From positions 1,307,501 to 1,371,500 of the forward strand of contig CP047152.1 of NCBI GenBank assembly GCA_041879295.1: 64,000 nt of DNA, read 5' to 3'. The notes below the pieces were generated by a model. It saw only the letters and a list, made by a program, of their open reading frames with translations. It ran no database searches and was not told the origin of the DNA. The stretch's first letter is position 1. Every line of letters begins with the position of its first letter. Below, piece by piece: positions 9,424 to 17,852 of this stretch. The stretch comes from Pseudomonas putida (GTDB lineage: Bacteria > Pseudomonadota > Gammaproteobacteria > Pseudomonadales > Pseudomonadaceae). Both the position numbers and the translations under genes were made by a program.

Positions 9424-12270
9424 TTAGCCAGCCACCAGCACGCGAATGGCTTCCAGGCGCAGGGCGGCTTTATCCAGCATCGCCAGGCCATCTTCGCGTT
9501 GCTTGCGCAGGGCGTCGATTTCGCTGTCACGTACGCTCGGGTTGACCGCTTGCAACGCTACCAGGCGCGCCAACTCCTCGTCAGCCTCGGCTGCCAGGCG
9601 GCGCTGGGCTTCGGCCACGCGCTCAATGTGGGTTGGCAGAATCTTCTCTTCGCCGCCACTGATACGCTTGGCCAGCACATCGCGCTGGGCCTGGACGAAC
9701 TTGTTGGCGCTGGCGCGCGGTACGCTCTCGAGCTGGTCGTTCAGGGTTTCGAAGGCCACGCGTGACGCCAGGTCGTTGCCGTTGGCATCGAGCAGGCAGC
9801 GCAGTGCCGCCGGCGGCAGGTAGCGGCCCAGTTGCAGGCTGCGGGGTGCCACCACCTCGCTGACGAATAGCAGTTCGAGCAGTACAGTGCCTGGTTTGAG
9901 CGCTTTGTTCTTGATCAACGCCACGGCGGTGTTGCCCATCGAGCCTGACAGCACCAGATCCATGCCGCCCTGCACCATCGGGTGCTCCCAGGTAAGGAAC
10001 TGCATGTCCTCGCGCGACAGCGCCTGGCCACGGTCGTAGGTGATGGTCACACCTTCCTCGTCGCCCAGCGGGAAGCTGGCATCCAGCATCTTCTCGCTCG
10101 GCTTGAGGATCAGTGCGTTCTCCGAATGGTCTTCGCTGTCGATGCCGAAGGCGTCGAACAGGGTTTCCATGTAGATCGGCAGGGCAAACTGGTCGTCCTG
10201 TTCGAGAATGGCCTCGACCAGCGCCTGACCTTCGCCGGCACCGCCGGAGTTGAGCTCCAGCAGACGGTCACGGCCAGTGTGCAGTTCGGCTTCCAGTCGC
10301 TCGCGCTCGCCGCGGGCGTCGGCCACCAGGGTATCCCAGGCCTTGTGATCGCCGCCTTCGAGCAGCGGCAGCAGGCGTGGGCCAAACTGGTGCTGCAGGG
10401 CATTGCCGGTGGGGCAGGTATTGAGGAAGGCGTTGAGGCCTTCGTGGTACCACTGGAACAGGCGCTCTTGCGGGCTGTCCTGCAGGTACGGGATGTGCAA
10501 CTGGATAGTGTGCTTTTGGCCGATCCGGTCAAGGCGGCCGATGCGCTGCTCGAGCAGATCGGGGTGCGCTGGCAGGTCGAACATCACCAGGTGATGGGCG
10601 AACTGGAAGTTGCGGCCTTCGCTGCCGATTTCCGAGCAGATCAGTACCTGGGCGCCGAACTCTTCATCGGCAAAGTAGGCAGCGGCGCGGTCGCGCTCAA
10701 GGATGCTCATGCCTTCATGGAACACCGAGGCCGGGATGCCGGAGCGCACGCGCAGGGCATCCTCCAGGTCCATGGCGGTTTCGGCGTGGGCGCAGATCAC
10801 CAACACTTTGGTGCGTTTGAGCATCTTCAGGGTGTCGATCAACCAGTCGACACGCGGGTCGAAACGCCACCAGCGCTCGTCATCCGCTACTTCACCCTGG
10901 GCCTGGAAGGCGACTTCCGGGTACAGCTCGGCGTGCTCGCCGGCTGGCAGGTCGCGGTACTGCTCGGGCGTGGCCAGCGGGTAGGGGTGCAACTGGCGCT
11001 CGGGGAAACCCTGAATCGCCGCACGGGTGTTACGGAACAGTACGCGGCCGGTGCCGTGGCGATCCAGCAACTCGCGAATCAACCGCGCGCTGGCCTGGGT
11101 GTCGCCGTCGCTGACCGCAGCCAGCAGGGCTTCGCCTTCGGCACCCAGGAAGCCCTGGATGGTGGCGTGGGCCTTGGGCGACAGGCGGCCCTCGTCGAGC
11201 AGTTCCTGCACCGCCTCGGCTACCGGGCGGTAGTGCTCGCTCTCGGCGCGGAAAGCGGCCAGGTCGTGAAAGCGGTTGGGATCGAGCAGGCGCAGGCGGG
11301 CGAAGTGGCTGTCCTGGCCAAGCTGCTCGGGGGTGGCGGTGAGCAGCAGTACGCCCGGGATCACTTGGGCCAGTTGCTCGACCAGGCCGTATTCGGCGCT
11401 GACCTGGTCTTCGTGCCAGACCAGGTGGTGGGCTTCGTCGACTACCAGCAGGTCCCAGCCAGCGGCAAACAGCGCGTCCTGGGCCTTTTCGTCGTCGACC
11501 AGCCACTCCAGAGCAACCAACGCCAGTTGGGCGTCCTCGAACGGGTTGCTGGCGTCGCTTTCGATGAAGCGCTCGGCGTCGAACAGCGCCACTTGCAGAT
11601 TGAAGCGCCGGCGCATTTCCACCAGCCACTGGTGCTGGAGGTTTTCCGGCACCAGGATCAGTACGCGGCTGGCGCGACCCGACAGCAACTGGCGGTGAAT
11701 GACCAGGCCGGCTTCGATGGTTTTGCCCAGGCCCACTTCGTCGGCCAGCAGAACGCGCGGGGCGCTGCGGTCGGCGACTTCGCGGGCGATGTGCAGTTGG
11801 TGGGCGATGGGCTGTGCGCGGCAGCCGCCCAAACCCCACAGTGCCGACTGCATCTGCTTGCTGGTGTGCTGCAGGGTGTTGTAGCGCAGGCTGAACCACG
11901 ACAGTGGGTCTATTTGCCCGGCGAACAGGCGGTCGCTGGCCAAGCGGAACTGAATGAAATTCGACAACTGGGTTTCGGGCAAGGTGCGGGGCTGGTTCTG
12001 CCCGTCCAGGCCGTGGTAGACCATCAGCCCGTCGATGTCCTCGACCTCGCGCACTGTCAGCTTCCAGCCCTCGAAGTGGGTGATCTGGTCACCTGGCGAG
12101 AAGCGCACGCGGGTCAGCGGCGCGTTGCGCAGGGAATACTGGCGGGTGTCGCCAGTGGCCGGGTAGAGCACGGTCAACAGGCGGCCATCCTGCGCCAGGA
12201 TGGTACCCAGGCCGAGCTCTGCTTCGCTGTCGCTGATCCAGCGTTGCCCCGGTTGATACTGCTGCGCCAT
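9424..12270 (-). CDS. rapA: RNA polymerase-associated ATPase RapA
   Basis: 948-aa SWI2/SNF2-type ATPase that recycles stalled RNA polymerase. The N-terminal Tudor-like part begins [20 protein letters not shown]. The helicase core has [13 protein letters not shown] (Walker A) near residue 170, DEAHHLVW near 280, and motif [15 protein letters not shown] near 585. The RapA C-terminal domain follows. Length and order match the family. A REP pair follows the stop. Upstream, a 150-base gap separates it from a divergent lipoprotein gene. Confidence 0.96.
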   Translation of the reverse strand: MAQQYQPGQRWISDSEAELGLGTILAQDGRLLTVLYPATGDTRQYSLRNAPLTRVRFSPGDQITHFEGWKLTVREVEDIDGLMVYHGLDGQNQPRTLPETQLSNFIQFRLASDRLFAGQIDPLSWFSLRYNTLQHTSKQMQSALWGLGGCRAQPIAHQLHIAREVADRSAPRVLLADEVGLGKTIEAGLVIHRQLLSGRASRVLILVPENLQHQWLVEMRRRFNLQVALFDAERFIESDASNPFEDAQLALVALEWLVDDEKAQDALFAAGWDLLVVDEAHHLVWHEDQVSAEYGLVEQLAQVIPGVLLLTATPEQLGQDSHFARLRLLDPNRFHDLAAFRAESEHYRPVAEAVQELLDEGRLSPKAHATIQGFLGAEGEALLAAVSDGDTQASARLIRELLDRHGTGRVLFRNTRAAIQGFPERQLHPYPLATPEQYRDLPAGEHAELYPEVAFQAQGEVADDERWWRFDPRVDWLIDTLKMLKRTKVLVICAHAETAMDLEDALRVRSGIPASVFHEGMSILERDRAAAYFADEEFGAQVLICSEIGSEGRNFQFAHHLVMFDLPAHPDLLEQRIGRLDRIGQKHTIQLHIPYLQDSPQERLFQWYHEGLNAFLNTCPTGNALQHQFGPRLLPLLEGGDHKAWDTLVADARGERERLEAELHTGRDRLLELNSGGAGEGQALVEAILEQDDQFALPIYMETLFDAFGIDSEDHSENALILKPSEKMLDASFPLGDEEGVTITYDRGQALSREDMQFLTWEHPMVQGGMDLVLSGSMGNTAVALIKNKALKPGTVLLELLFVSEVVAPRSLQLGRYLPPAALRCLLDANGNDLASRVAFETLNDQLESVPRASANKFVQAQRDVLAKRISGGEEKILPTHIERVAEAQRRLAAEADEELARLVALQAVNPSVRDSEIDALRKQREDGLAMLDKAALRLEAIRVLVAG

Positions 12271-12420
12271 ACTGCCTGAACTCCCGCGGTGAAAAAGCCG
12301 ATTATGTTAACGGATCGGCCGATCAGACCAAAGTGCCGATAGCACCGAAAGGTATCGAAAGGCACAGTCTAGTCGTTTCATCGCTCTGCACAGGGTCGCC
12401 GACGAGGGCTCCGGATCAAC

Positions 12421-13116
12421 ATGTCTGCCAAGCACCGCTGGATCAGCGCTTCGATAGCCGTAGGCAGCCTGGTGCTGCTGAGCGCCTGTGAGCAGAAAAA
12501 CTTTGAGACATTGCCCCCCATCCCGATGGAGCAGCTTGAGGTGCTGGGCGTGCAGACGCCGATAAAGAGTGTGCACTTTCGTGACGTTGATGGAGAAGGG
12601 CTGCTGGTTCTGAGCCGCAGCGATGGCCAGGCCAGCGACCTTGAAAGCGAACAGGAAGTGGACAGGGTGGTGCTCAAGGCCACCTTGTACGGGCGCACGG
12701 CCGAGAACGACACCTTCAAGGCGCGCTGGCAGATCGAGCAGGAAACCACCTGCCCGGGGCTGGACCTGGACGTGGACTTCTATAATGACGTCAGTGATGT
12801 CAGCGACCTGAACAAGAATGGCGTGGCCGAGGTAACGGTGGCCAGCCATGCGTTCTGCGGCGGCGGTATCGACCCGCATGATATCGCCATCGAGATGCGT
12901 GAAGGGCAGGCCATTTACACCATTACCGGCCAGTCGCTGATCACCCCGGCGGGGGAGGAACCGGTCGGTGGTGAGCGCGAGGACAGCGCTTCGCTGAAGG
13001 CCGCGCCGCAGGTATTGCGCGATCATATGGATGCAGTTTGGCAGCAGGTGTACAAGCGGCCCTGGAGCGAGGCCAGCCCGCCAGGCGACGACGACCCTGG
13101 TGACGAAGCCGAGTAA
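12421..13116 (+). CDS. putative lipoprotein
   Basis: 231-aa predicted lipoprotein with a basic N-terminus, a hydrophobic helix and lipobox LLSAC (Cys23). The mature part contains a D-x-N-x-N-G element (VSDLNKNGVAEVTV) resembling a Ca-binding or FG-GAP-like loop, then CGGGIDPHDIAIEMREG. This pattern resembles poorly characterised surface proteins of the M949_RS01915 type, but that assignment is tentative. It is divergent from rapA and has no strong Shine-Dalgarno. Confidence 0.72.
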   Translation: MSAKHRWISASIAVGSLVLLSACEQKNFETLPPIPMEQLEVLGVQTPIKSVHFRDVDGEGLLVLSRSDGQASDLESEQEVDRVVLKATLYGRTAENDTFKARWQIEQETTCPGLDLDVDFYNDVSDVSDLNKNGVAEVTVASHAFCGGGIDPHDIAIEMREGQAIYTITGQSLITPAGEEPVGGEREDSASLKAAPQVLRDHMDAVWQQVYKRPWSEASPPGDDDPGDEAE

Positions 13117-13178
13117 ATGTTGCCCATGACATCAAGGTAAAGCTGCGCCTGCCGATACAGGGGCATAGGAGAACGTCC

Positions 13179-13508
13179 ATGCTGCCGCCGATCATTCCGC
13201 TCAGTGCCGCCCCGGTCACCTCGCAACAGGACCCGGTCAAACCAACCCCTGACATCAAACCGGTGGTGCCGGCGCAGCCTGCATCCGGCGAAAGTGCCAT
13301 TGACCTCAAGCGCCAGCGCGACCCGCAAGAGCAGGTATTGTTGCTGCGCGACGAACAGCGCCGCCAGCAGCAACGCCGGCAAAAGGGCGAGCACGAGCGC
13401 TACGATGCCGTCCCGGGTGACGAGGTCAATGCCGACAACACGGTGCCGGTAGCGCCATTGATGGGCGAGCATGTACGCCAAGGGCTGCTGGTGGACATCG
13501 AAGTCTGA
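13179..13508 (+). CDS. conserved small hypothetical protein
   Basis: 109 aa. ATG at 13179 is preceded by AGGAGA at good spacing. The N-terminal third is rich in Pro, Val and Thr (low complexity). The middle is a charged Arg/Gln-rich helix (LLLRDEQRRQQQRRQK). There is no signal peptide, membrane span or known motif. It lies in a run of very short plus-strand genes. I do not recognise a function. Confidence 0.6.
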   Translation: MLPPIIPLSAAPVTSQQDPVKPTPDIKPVVPAQPASGESAIDLKRQRDPQEQVLLLRDEQRRQQQRRQKGEHERYDAVPGDEVNADNTVPVAPLMGEHVRQGLLVDIEV

Positions 13509-13575
13509 TAAGGGGGCTGGTCAGCGCCTGCGCCTGGCTTCATCATGCAATTCTCTGTTGATCGTCGAGCCCCCC

Positions 13576-13737
13576 ATGAGCCAAGACAACCTCATCGATT
13601 TCGAGGCCGAACGCGCCAAGCGCGTCCACGACCTCAAGGAAAAGCGGCTGAACGAAATGCGCAATGCTTTCGAGCAGGCCCTGCCATTGAGTACCACCAA
13701 GAAAAAGAAGCCCAAGGGCAAGCCGAAGAAGCGTTGA
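13576..13737 (+). CDS. small Lys-rich hypothetical protein
   Basis: 53 aa starting at ATG 13576 (MSQDNLIDFEAERAKRVHDL). The longer in-frame ORF that starts inside the previous gene has an implausible N-terminus. The product is one predicted charged helix followed by a Lys-rich tail (TKKKKPKGKPKKR), which suggests nucleic-acid or ribosome association. Function unknown. Confidence 0.6.
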   Translation: MSQDNLIDFEAERAKRVHDLKEKRLNEMRNAFEQALPLSTTKKKKPKGKPKKR

Positions 13738-13872
13738 AACTTGACGCAGGTCAACCCTGCGCCCCCCTCGTGTGCCCGGCCCCGGGCGCCATTGACTCTG
13801 ATCAATTTTTCGCGCCTCCACATTGGTTAACTTGCACCCATCGGACAACGGCAAACGAATGGGGAGGCCAGC

Positions 13873-13989
13873 ATGTTCTTCGACAATGTGGTTATCGCCG
13901 GTGTGGTAACGGTCGGGTTGATGGTTGCCTTCTTTGCCGGTCTGGGCATTTTCATCTGGAAGGACTCGAACAAGCGCAAGCCGCGCTGA
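13873..13989 (+). CDS. 38-aa single-span membrane protein
   Basis: A very short gene: GGGGAGG stands directly upstream of ATG 13873, giving MFFDNVVIAGVVTVG and a hydrophobic stretch to about residue 29, then a basic cytoplasmic tail (WKDSNKRKPR). A strong terminator follows 33 bases after the stop. The good ribosome site, one membrane helix, positive-inside tail and terminator together argue that it is real. The size is like accessory subunits of membrane complexes (CydX- or KdpF-like), but no homology is claimed. Confidence 0.65.
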   Translation: MFFDNVVIAGVVTVGLMVAFFAGLGIFIWKDSNKRKPR

Positions 13990-14021
13990 CCTTCCGGGTA
14001 TACGAGCACGCAAGGCATTTA

Positions 14022-14047
14022 GGGCGACTTCGGTCGCCCATTTTTTT
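14022..14047 (+). terminator. rho-independent terminator
   Basis: GGGCGAC, a TTCG tetraloop, GTCGCCC, then seven T. It terminates the small membrane protein gene. Confidence 0.9.
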
Positions 14048-14205
14048 GCCTGCATTTTTTATATTGCCCGAGCCGGCCCCTTTTGCAGCGGCGGCGAATC
14101 TGCAACCGGATAAACATGATTAGCTAGCTAATTAATCGTTTCCGCTTTATTCTGGCCACCATTGTCTATCTTTTCAGTAAGACCATTCCCCGCAAGGTCC
14201 GCCTC

Positions 14206-16194
14206 GTGCCCATCACCTTTCAGGCCCTGTTCGCTCCCAGCAGCCTCGCTCTCAAGTTTGCCATCAAGACCCTGCTCGGTGGCGGCCTGGCGTTGTGGCT
14301 GGCAATGCGCTGGGGGCTGGAGCAACCCTCCTGGGCATTGATGACTGCTTTCATCGTCGCCCAGCCGCTATCGGGCATGGTGGTGCAGAAAGGCTTGGCG
14401 CGGTTGGCCGGCACGTTGGTCGGCACAGTCATGTCGGTGCTGTTCATCGGCCTGTTCGCCCAGACCCCCTGGCTGTTTTTGCTTACCTTGGCGCTGTGGC
14501 TGGCCCTGTGTACCGCCGCGTCCACCCAGTTGCGCAGCGCCTGGGCCTATGCTTTCGTGCTGGCCGGCTACACCGCAGCGATCATCGCACTGCCGGCAAT
14601 CGACCATCCACTGCAGGTATTCGACCAGGCCGTGGCTCGCTGTACCGAGATCTGCCTGGGTATTTTCTGCGCAACAGCCAGCAGCGCCTTGCTCTGGCCC
14701 ATGCGGGTCGAGCAGCAACTGGGCGGGCAGGCGCGGCAGGCCTGGCAGAACGGCCTGCAGGCCGCCAGAGCCATGCTGGGCGGAGAGGACGAGGCGCGCA
14801 AAGGCCTGCTGGAAAGCCTGGGACGCATCGTCGCCATCGACAGCCAACGTGAACATGCCTGGTTCGAGGGCAATCGCGGGCGCCAACGTGCCCGTGCCAT
14901 TCGTGGCCTTAGCCAGAAACTGATGGTGCTGCTGCGGATTTCCCGTTCGGTGCGCCGCCAGTGGCGGCAACTGGATGAGCGTGAGGTCGAGCACCTGACG
15001 CCCTGGTTGCAGGAAGTGCGTGCGCTGCTGGATCAACCCGACCAGCCCAGCCTGTTGTTGTTGCGTCAGCGTATCTGGGATGCCGCACACGATGAGCAGA
15101 TCAGTTCGGCGGAACACTTCTGCCTGGCGCGCATGGCCCTGCTGCTGGACTATGCCATGGCCGCCACCCAAGCACTTGAGGATGTGGAGGTGGGCAGGGC
15201 GCCCAAGGACGTGTCCCAAGGGCTGGCCGCGCACCGTGACTGGTCGCTGGCCTTGCTGTTCGGCTCGCGCAGCGCGCTGGCCTTTTTGGTAATGAGTGGC
15301 TTCTGGCTGGCCACGGCCTGGCCTTCTGCCCCGGGTGGATTGATATTGACCTGCGTGGTCTGCAGCCTGTTCGCCAGTCGCGAGAACGGCGCACAGATCG
15401 GCCTGAGCTTCCTGCGCGGGATATTCCTGGCGGTACCGGCGGCGTTTCTGGTCGGGCAGATCATACTGCCGCAATGGAGCAGTTTCGCCATGCTCTGCCT
15501 GGGCATGGGCGTGCCGCTGTTTCTAGGTGCACTGGGTATGGCCCATCCGCGTACCGGGGCTACGGCCACTTCCTATTGTCTGCACTTCATTGTGCTGGTG
15601 TCGCCGCTCAACGCCATGCAGTTCGGCGTGGCGACCATGCTGAACAGTGCACTGGCCATGCTGGTGGGGGTGTCGGCAGCGGTCATGGCCTTCCGCTTAC
15701 TGGTGTTCCGCCACCCGGCCTGGCTGGGCCGGCGCTTGCGTGCTGCAACGCAGAACGACCTGGTGCGCTTGACTCGGCGCGATCTGCGCGGGGCTGACAG
15801 CTGGTTTGGCGGGCGCATGGCTGACCGGCTGATGCAACTGGCGCGGCATGCCAGTGAATTACCGGAAGGTGAACGCAAACGCTGGGATGACGGCCTACAC
15901 GGGCTGGATATCGGCGACGAACTGGTGCACCTGCGCATGTGCCTGGCGGTCGCCCAGGCCCCTTTGGGGCCGGCCGAGCGCGAGTACCTTCAACAAGTGG
16001 AGGCAGTGTTGGCCAAAGGGCCGGCTGCCGGACGTGGGCAGCGGCTGGATGCTGCCAGTGAGCAGTTCATTGCAGCGTTGCGTCGGCTGCCAGCCAGCGA
16101 CCCGCTGCGGCTGGCCGAGGGGGCGGTGCTGCAATTGCAGAAGAGCTGGGGCAAATGGTGCCGCTGGCAGGAGGACACCCATGGGTTTGCGTGA
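14206..16194 (+). CDS. FUSC family / AaeB-like aromatic acid efflux protein
   Basis: 662-aa inner-membrane protein with two blocks of predicted spans (about residues 10-160 and 350-510), each followed by a soluble region, as in the fusaric-acid-resistance / p-hydroxybenzoate exporter family. The block-one motif QPSWALMTAFIVAQP and the second-block TCVVCSLFASRENGAQI are typical. GTG at 14206 is taken as start, since AAGG lies upstream and no closer ATG fits. It is the first gene of a three-gene unit with the DUF1656 and HlyD proteins, the usual arrangement for AaeB/AaeX/AaeA systems. The exported compound is unknown. Confidence 0.88.
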   Translation: MPITFQALFAPSSLALKFAIKTLLGGGLALWLAMRWGLEQPSWALMTAFIVAQPLSGMVVQKGLARLAGTLVGTVMSVLFIGLFAQTPWLFLLTLALWLALCTAASTQLRSAWAYAFVLAGYTAAIIALPAIDHPLQVFDQAVARCTEICLGIFCATASSALLWPMRVEQQLGGQARQAWQNGLQAARAMLGGEDEARKGLLESLGRIVAIDSQREHAWFEGNRGRQRARAIRGLSQKLMVLLRISRSVRRQWRQLDEREVEHLTPWLQEVRALLDQPDQPSLLLLRQRIWDAAHDEQISSAEHFCLARMALLLDYAMAATQALEDVEVGRAPKDVSQGLAAHRDWSLALLFGSRSALAFLVMSGFWLATAWPSAPGGLILTCVVCSLFASRENGAQIGLSFLRGIFLAVPAAFLVGQIILPQWSSFAMLCLGMGVPLFLGALGMAHPRTGATATSYCLHFIVLVSPLNAMQFGVATMLNSALAMLVGVSAAVMAFRLLVFRHPAWLGRRLRAATQNDLVRLTRRDLRGADSWFGGRMADRLMQLARHASELPEGERKRWDDGLHGLDIGDELVHLRMCLAVAQAPLGPAEREYLQQVEAVLAKGPAAGRGQRLDAASEQFIAALRRLPASDPLRLAEGAVLQLQKSWGKWCRWQEDTHGFA

Positions 16195-16387
16195 GTGGGA
16201 AGTGGGCGGTGTGCTGCTCAGCCCGTTTCTGCTTTATGTCTTGTTGGCGCTGCTGCTCACCGGCCTGCTGCGCCTGGTGGTGCATGCCACGCCGTTGGGG
16301 CGCTGGATCTGGCATGAGGCGCTGTTCGACGCGGCGCTGTTCGTTTGTGTGTTGTTCCTGGTGGTACGCCTGCTGGGAACTTTATAA
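16181..16387 (+). CDS. DUF1656 (AaeX-like) small membrane protein
   Basis: 68 aa with two predicted membrane helices, starting MGLREWEVGGVLLSPFLLY. ATG at 16181 overlaps the upstream exporter gene by 14 bases, and a GGAGG-like site lies inside that gene. This small protein always accompanies the FUSC/HlyD exporters, and DUF1656 fits its size and position. Its role in the pump is not known. Confidence 0.85.
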   Translation: MGLREWEVGGVLLSPFLLYVLLALLLTGLLRLVVHATPLGRWIWHEALFDAALFVCVLFLVVRLLGTL

Positions 16388-16399
16388 AGGAGTGTTTCG

Positions 16400-17269
16400 A
16401 TGCGTGCGGCCGTACGTACTCTGGTGACCCTGTGTGTGGTGGCCCTGGCCGTGTTGGCCGGCTACCAGCTGTGGCAGTACTACATGCTCACCCCATGGAC
16501 GCGCGATGCCCGTGTGCGCGCCGATGTGGTGGTGATAGCGCCTGATGTGTCTGGCTGGGTACGCGAGCTGAAGGTCCATGACAACCAGCAGGTCAAGGCT
16601 GGCGACCTGTTGATGAGTATTGACCGCGAGCGCTTCCAGGCCGCGTTCGATCAGGCTAGCGCGGTGACCGAGACCCGCGCCCAGCAACTGCGCTTGCGCG
16701 AGCGTGAAGCAGCCCGGCGTACTGCCCTGGGGCCAGAGGCGATCAGTGCCGAGTTGCGTGAAAACGCCCAGATCAATGCTGCCATCGCCCGTGGCGAGTT
16801 GCATGAAGCCGAGGCGCAGTTGCAGGTGGCCAAGATCAACCTGGCGCGCAGTGAAGTGCGGGCCCCGCGCAGCGGGCATATCACCAATTTGCGTCTGGCC
16901 GAAGGCAACTATGTGAACACCGGGGAATCGGTGATGGCGCTGGTGGATGATTCGACGTTCTACATCCAGGCCTATTTCGAGGAAACCAAGCTGCCGCGTA
17001 TTCGCGTAGGGGACACCGTGAAAGTGTGGCTGATGGGTGCGGGTGAACCGATGCAGGGGCACGTGGAAAGCATCAGCCGCGGCATCACCGACCGCAACAG
17101 CAATCCGGACAGCCAGTTGCTGCCGGAGGTAGAGCCGACTTTCAACTGGGTGCGGCTGGCCCAGCGCATACCGGTGAGGATTCGCCTGGATCAGGTGCCG
17201 GAAGGGCTGACCTTGAGTGCGGGGATGACGGCGAGTGTGCAGGTGCACGAGGACCGCGACCCGCAGTGA
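16400..17269 (+). CDS. HlyD/AaeA-family periplasmic adaptor
   Basis: 289-aa membrane-fusion protein. One N-terminal anchor (residues about 7-27) is followed by TPWTRDARVRADVVVIAPDVSGWV, the classic lipoyl-domain start, an alpha-hairpin (about 75-145), APRSGHITNLRL as the second lipoyl half, and a beta-barrel with FEETKLPRIRVGDTVKV. It should link the FUSC pump to an outer-membrane channel encoded elsewhere. The start lies 12 bases after the DUF1656 stop with AAGGAG upstream. Confidence 0.9.
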   Translation: MRAAVRTLVTLCVVALAVLAGYQLWQYYMLTPWTRDARVRADVVVIAPDVSGWVRELKVHDNQQVKAGDLLMSIDRERFQAAFDQASAVTETRAQQLRLREREAARRTALGPEAISAELRENAQINAAIARGELHEAEAQLQVAKINLARSEVRAPRSGHITNLRLAEGNYVNTGESVMALVDDSTFYIQAYFEETKLPRIRVGDTVKVWLMGAGEPMQGHVESISRGITDRNSNPDSQLLPEVEPTFNWVRLAQRIPVRIRLDQVPEGLTLSAGMTASVQVHEDRDPQ

Positions 17270-17304
17270 TGGTGCTGCCTCAATAGACAGAAATGAAATT
17301 TTTG

Positions 17305-17345
17305 AAGCGGTACAGCCTGGTCGTGTGGAGAAGGCAGTACCGCTT
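17305..17345. other. imperfect stem-loop after the efflux operon
   Basis: AAGCGGTAC and GCCT pair with AGGC and GTACCGCTT, interrupted by one A-A mismatch, around a 13-nt loop. It begins 36 bases after the adaptor stop. There is no U-run, so it may be a processing or stabilising structure rather than a terminator. Confidence 0.4.
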
Positions 17346-17491
17346 GAGTTCGCCGACGACGTTGGGCAAACACGAAAAACTTGGCGAACGGCCCGCCAGT
17401 TGCGTTAGGCTGCCGCTGTGAGTTGCCCGACAGAGGCAACCCTTCTCCCGCCAGGCGTGCGTATCTTCCGATTTCATTGCGAGGTTACGTC

Positions 17492-17836
17492 ATGGCCATC
17501 ACTTCCCAGGATATCTGCAACGCCGCCGATCAGCTAAAGGGCTTTGTCGGTTTTCACGGCAAGCGCGGTGTTCATATCGTGCGTTTCTCCGAGGACGCGT
17601 TCGGCATGGACGTGGCCGACGCCAGTATCACCCCCTGCAGCGAGTTTGTCTGGCGGCCTGAAGGAGGACAGCGCATGGCGCTGTGCCGCGAACGGCTTTC
17701 GCTGTTGCTGAATCTGCATGTGGATGAACGCTTGAACATTGGTGAACCGCTGCGCGCCTACCTGCGCCGGTGTGATCTGCCCGAGATCGTGGCGCAGCGC
17801 AGCCTGCAGCAGCACACCCGGTCTGTGTCGCAGTAG
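17492..17836 (+). CDS. DUF2025 family protein
   Basis: 114-aa soluble protein starting at ATG 17492 (MAITSQDICNAADQLKGFVGF) with GAGGT upstream. The longer frame from 17381 adds an unlikely Cys/Pro-rich leader. Sequence and length match a small Pseudomonas-restricted family (DUF2025) of unknown function. It ends 16 bases from the convergent stop of the next gene. Confidence 0.75.
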   Translation: MAITSQDICNAADQLKGFVGFHGKRGVHIVRFSEDAFGMDVADASITPCSEFVWRPEGGQRMALCRERLSLLLNLHVDERLNIGEPLRAYLRRCDLPEIVAQRSLQQHTRSVSQ

Positions 17837-17852
17837 CACAAGGCTGCTTCTG

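Noticed and set aside
9982..12279. 765-aa plus-strand frame antisense to rapA
   Set aside because: Shadow of rapA; composition is Gly/Val/Gln rich with no domain.
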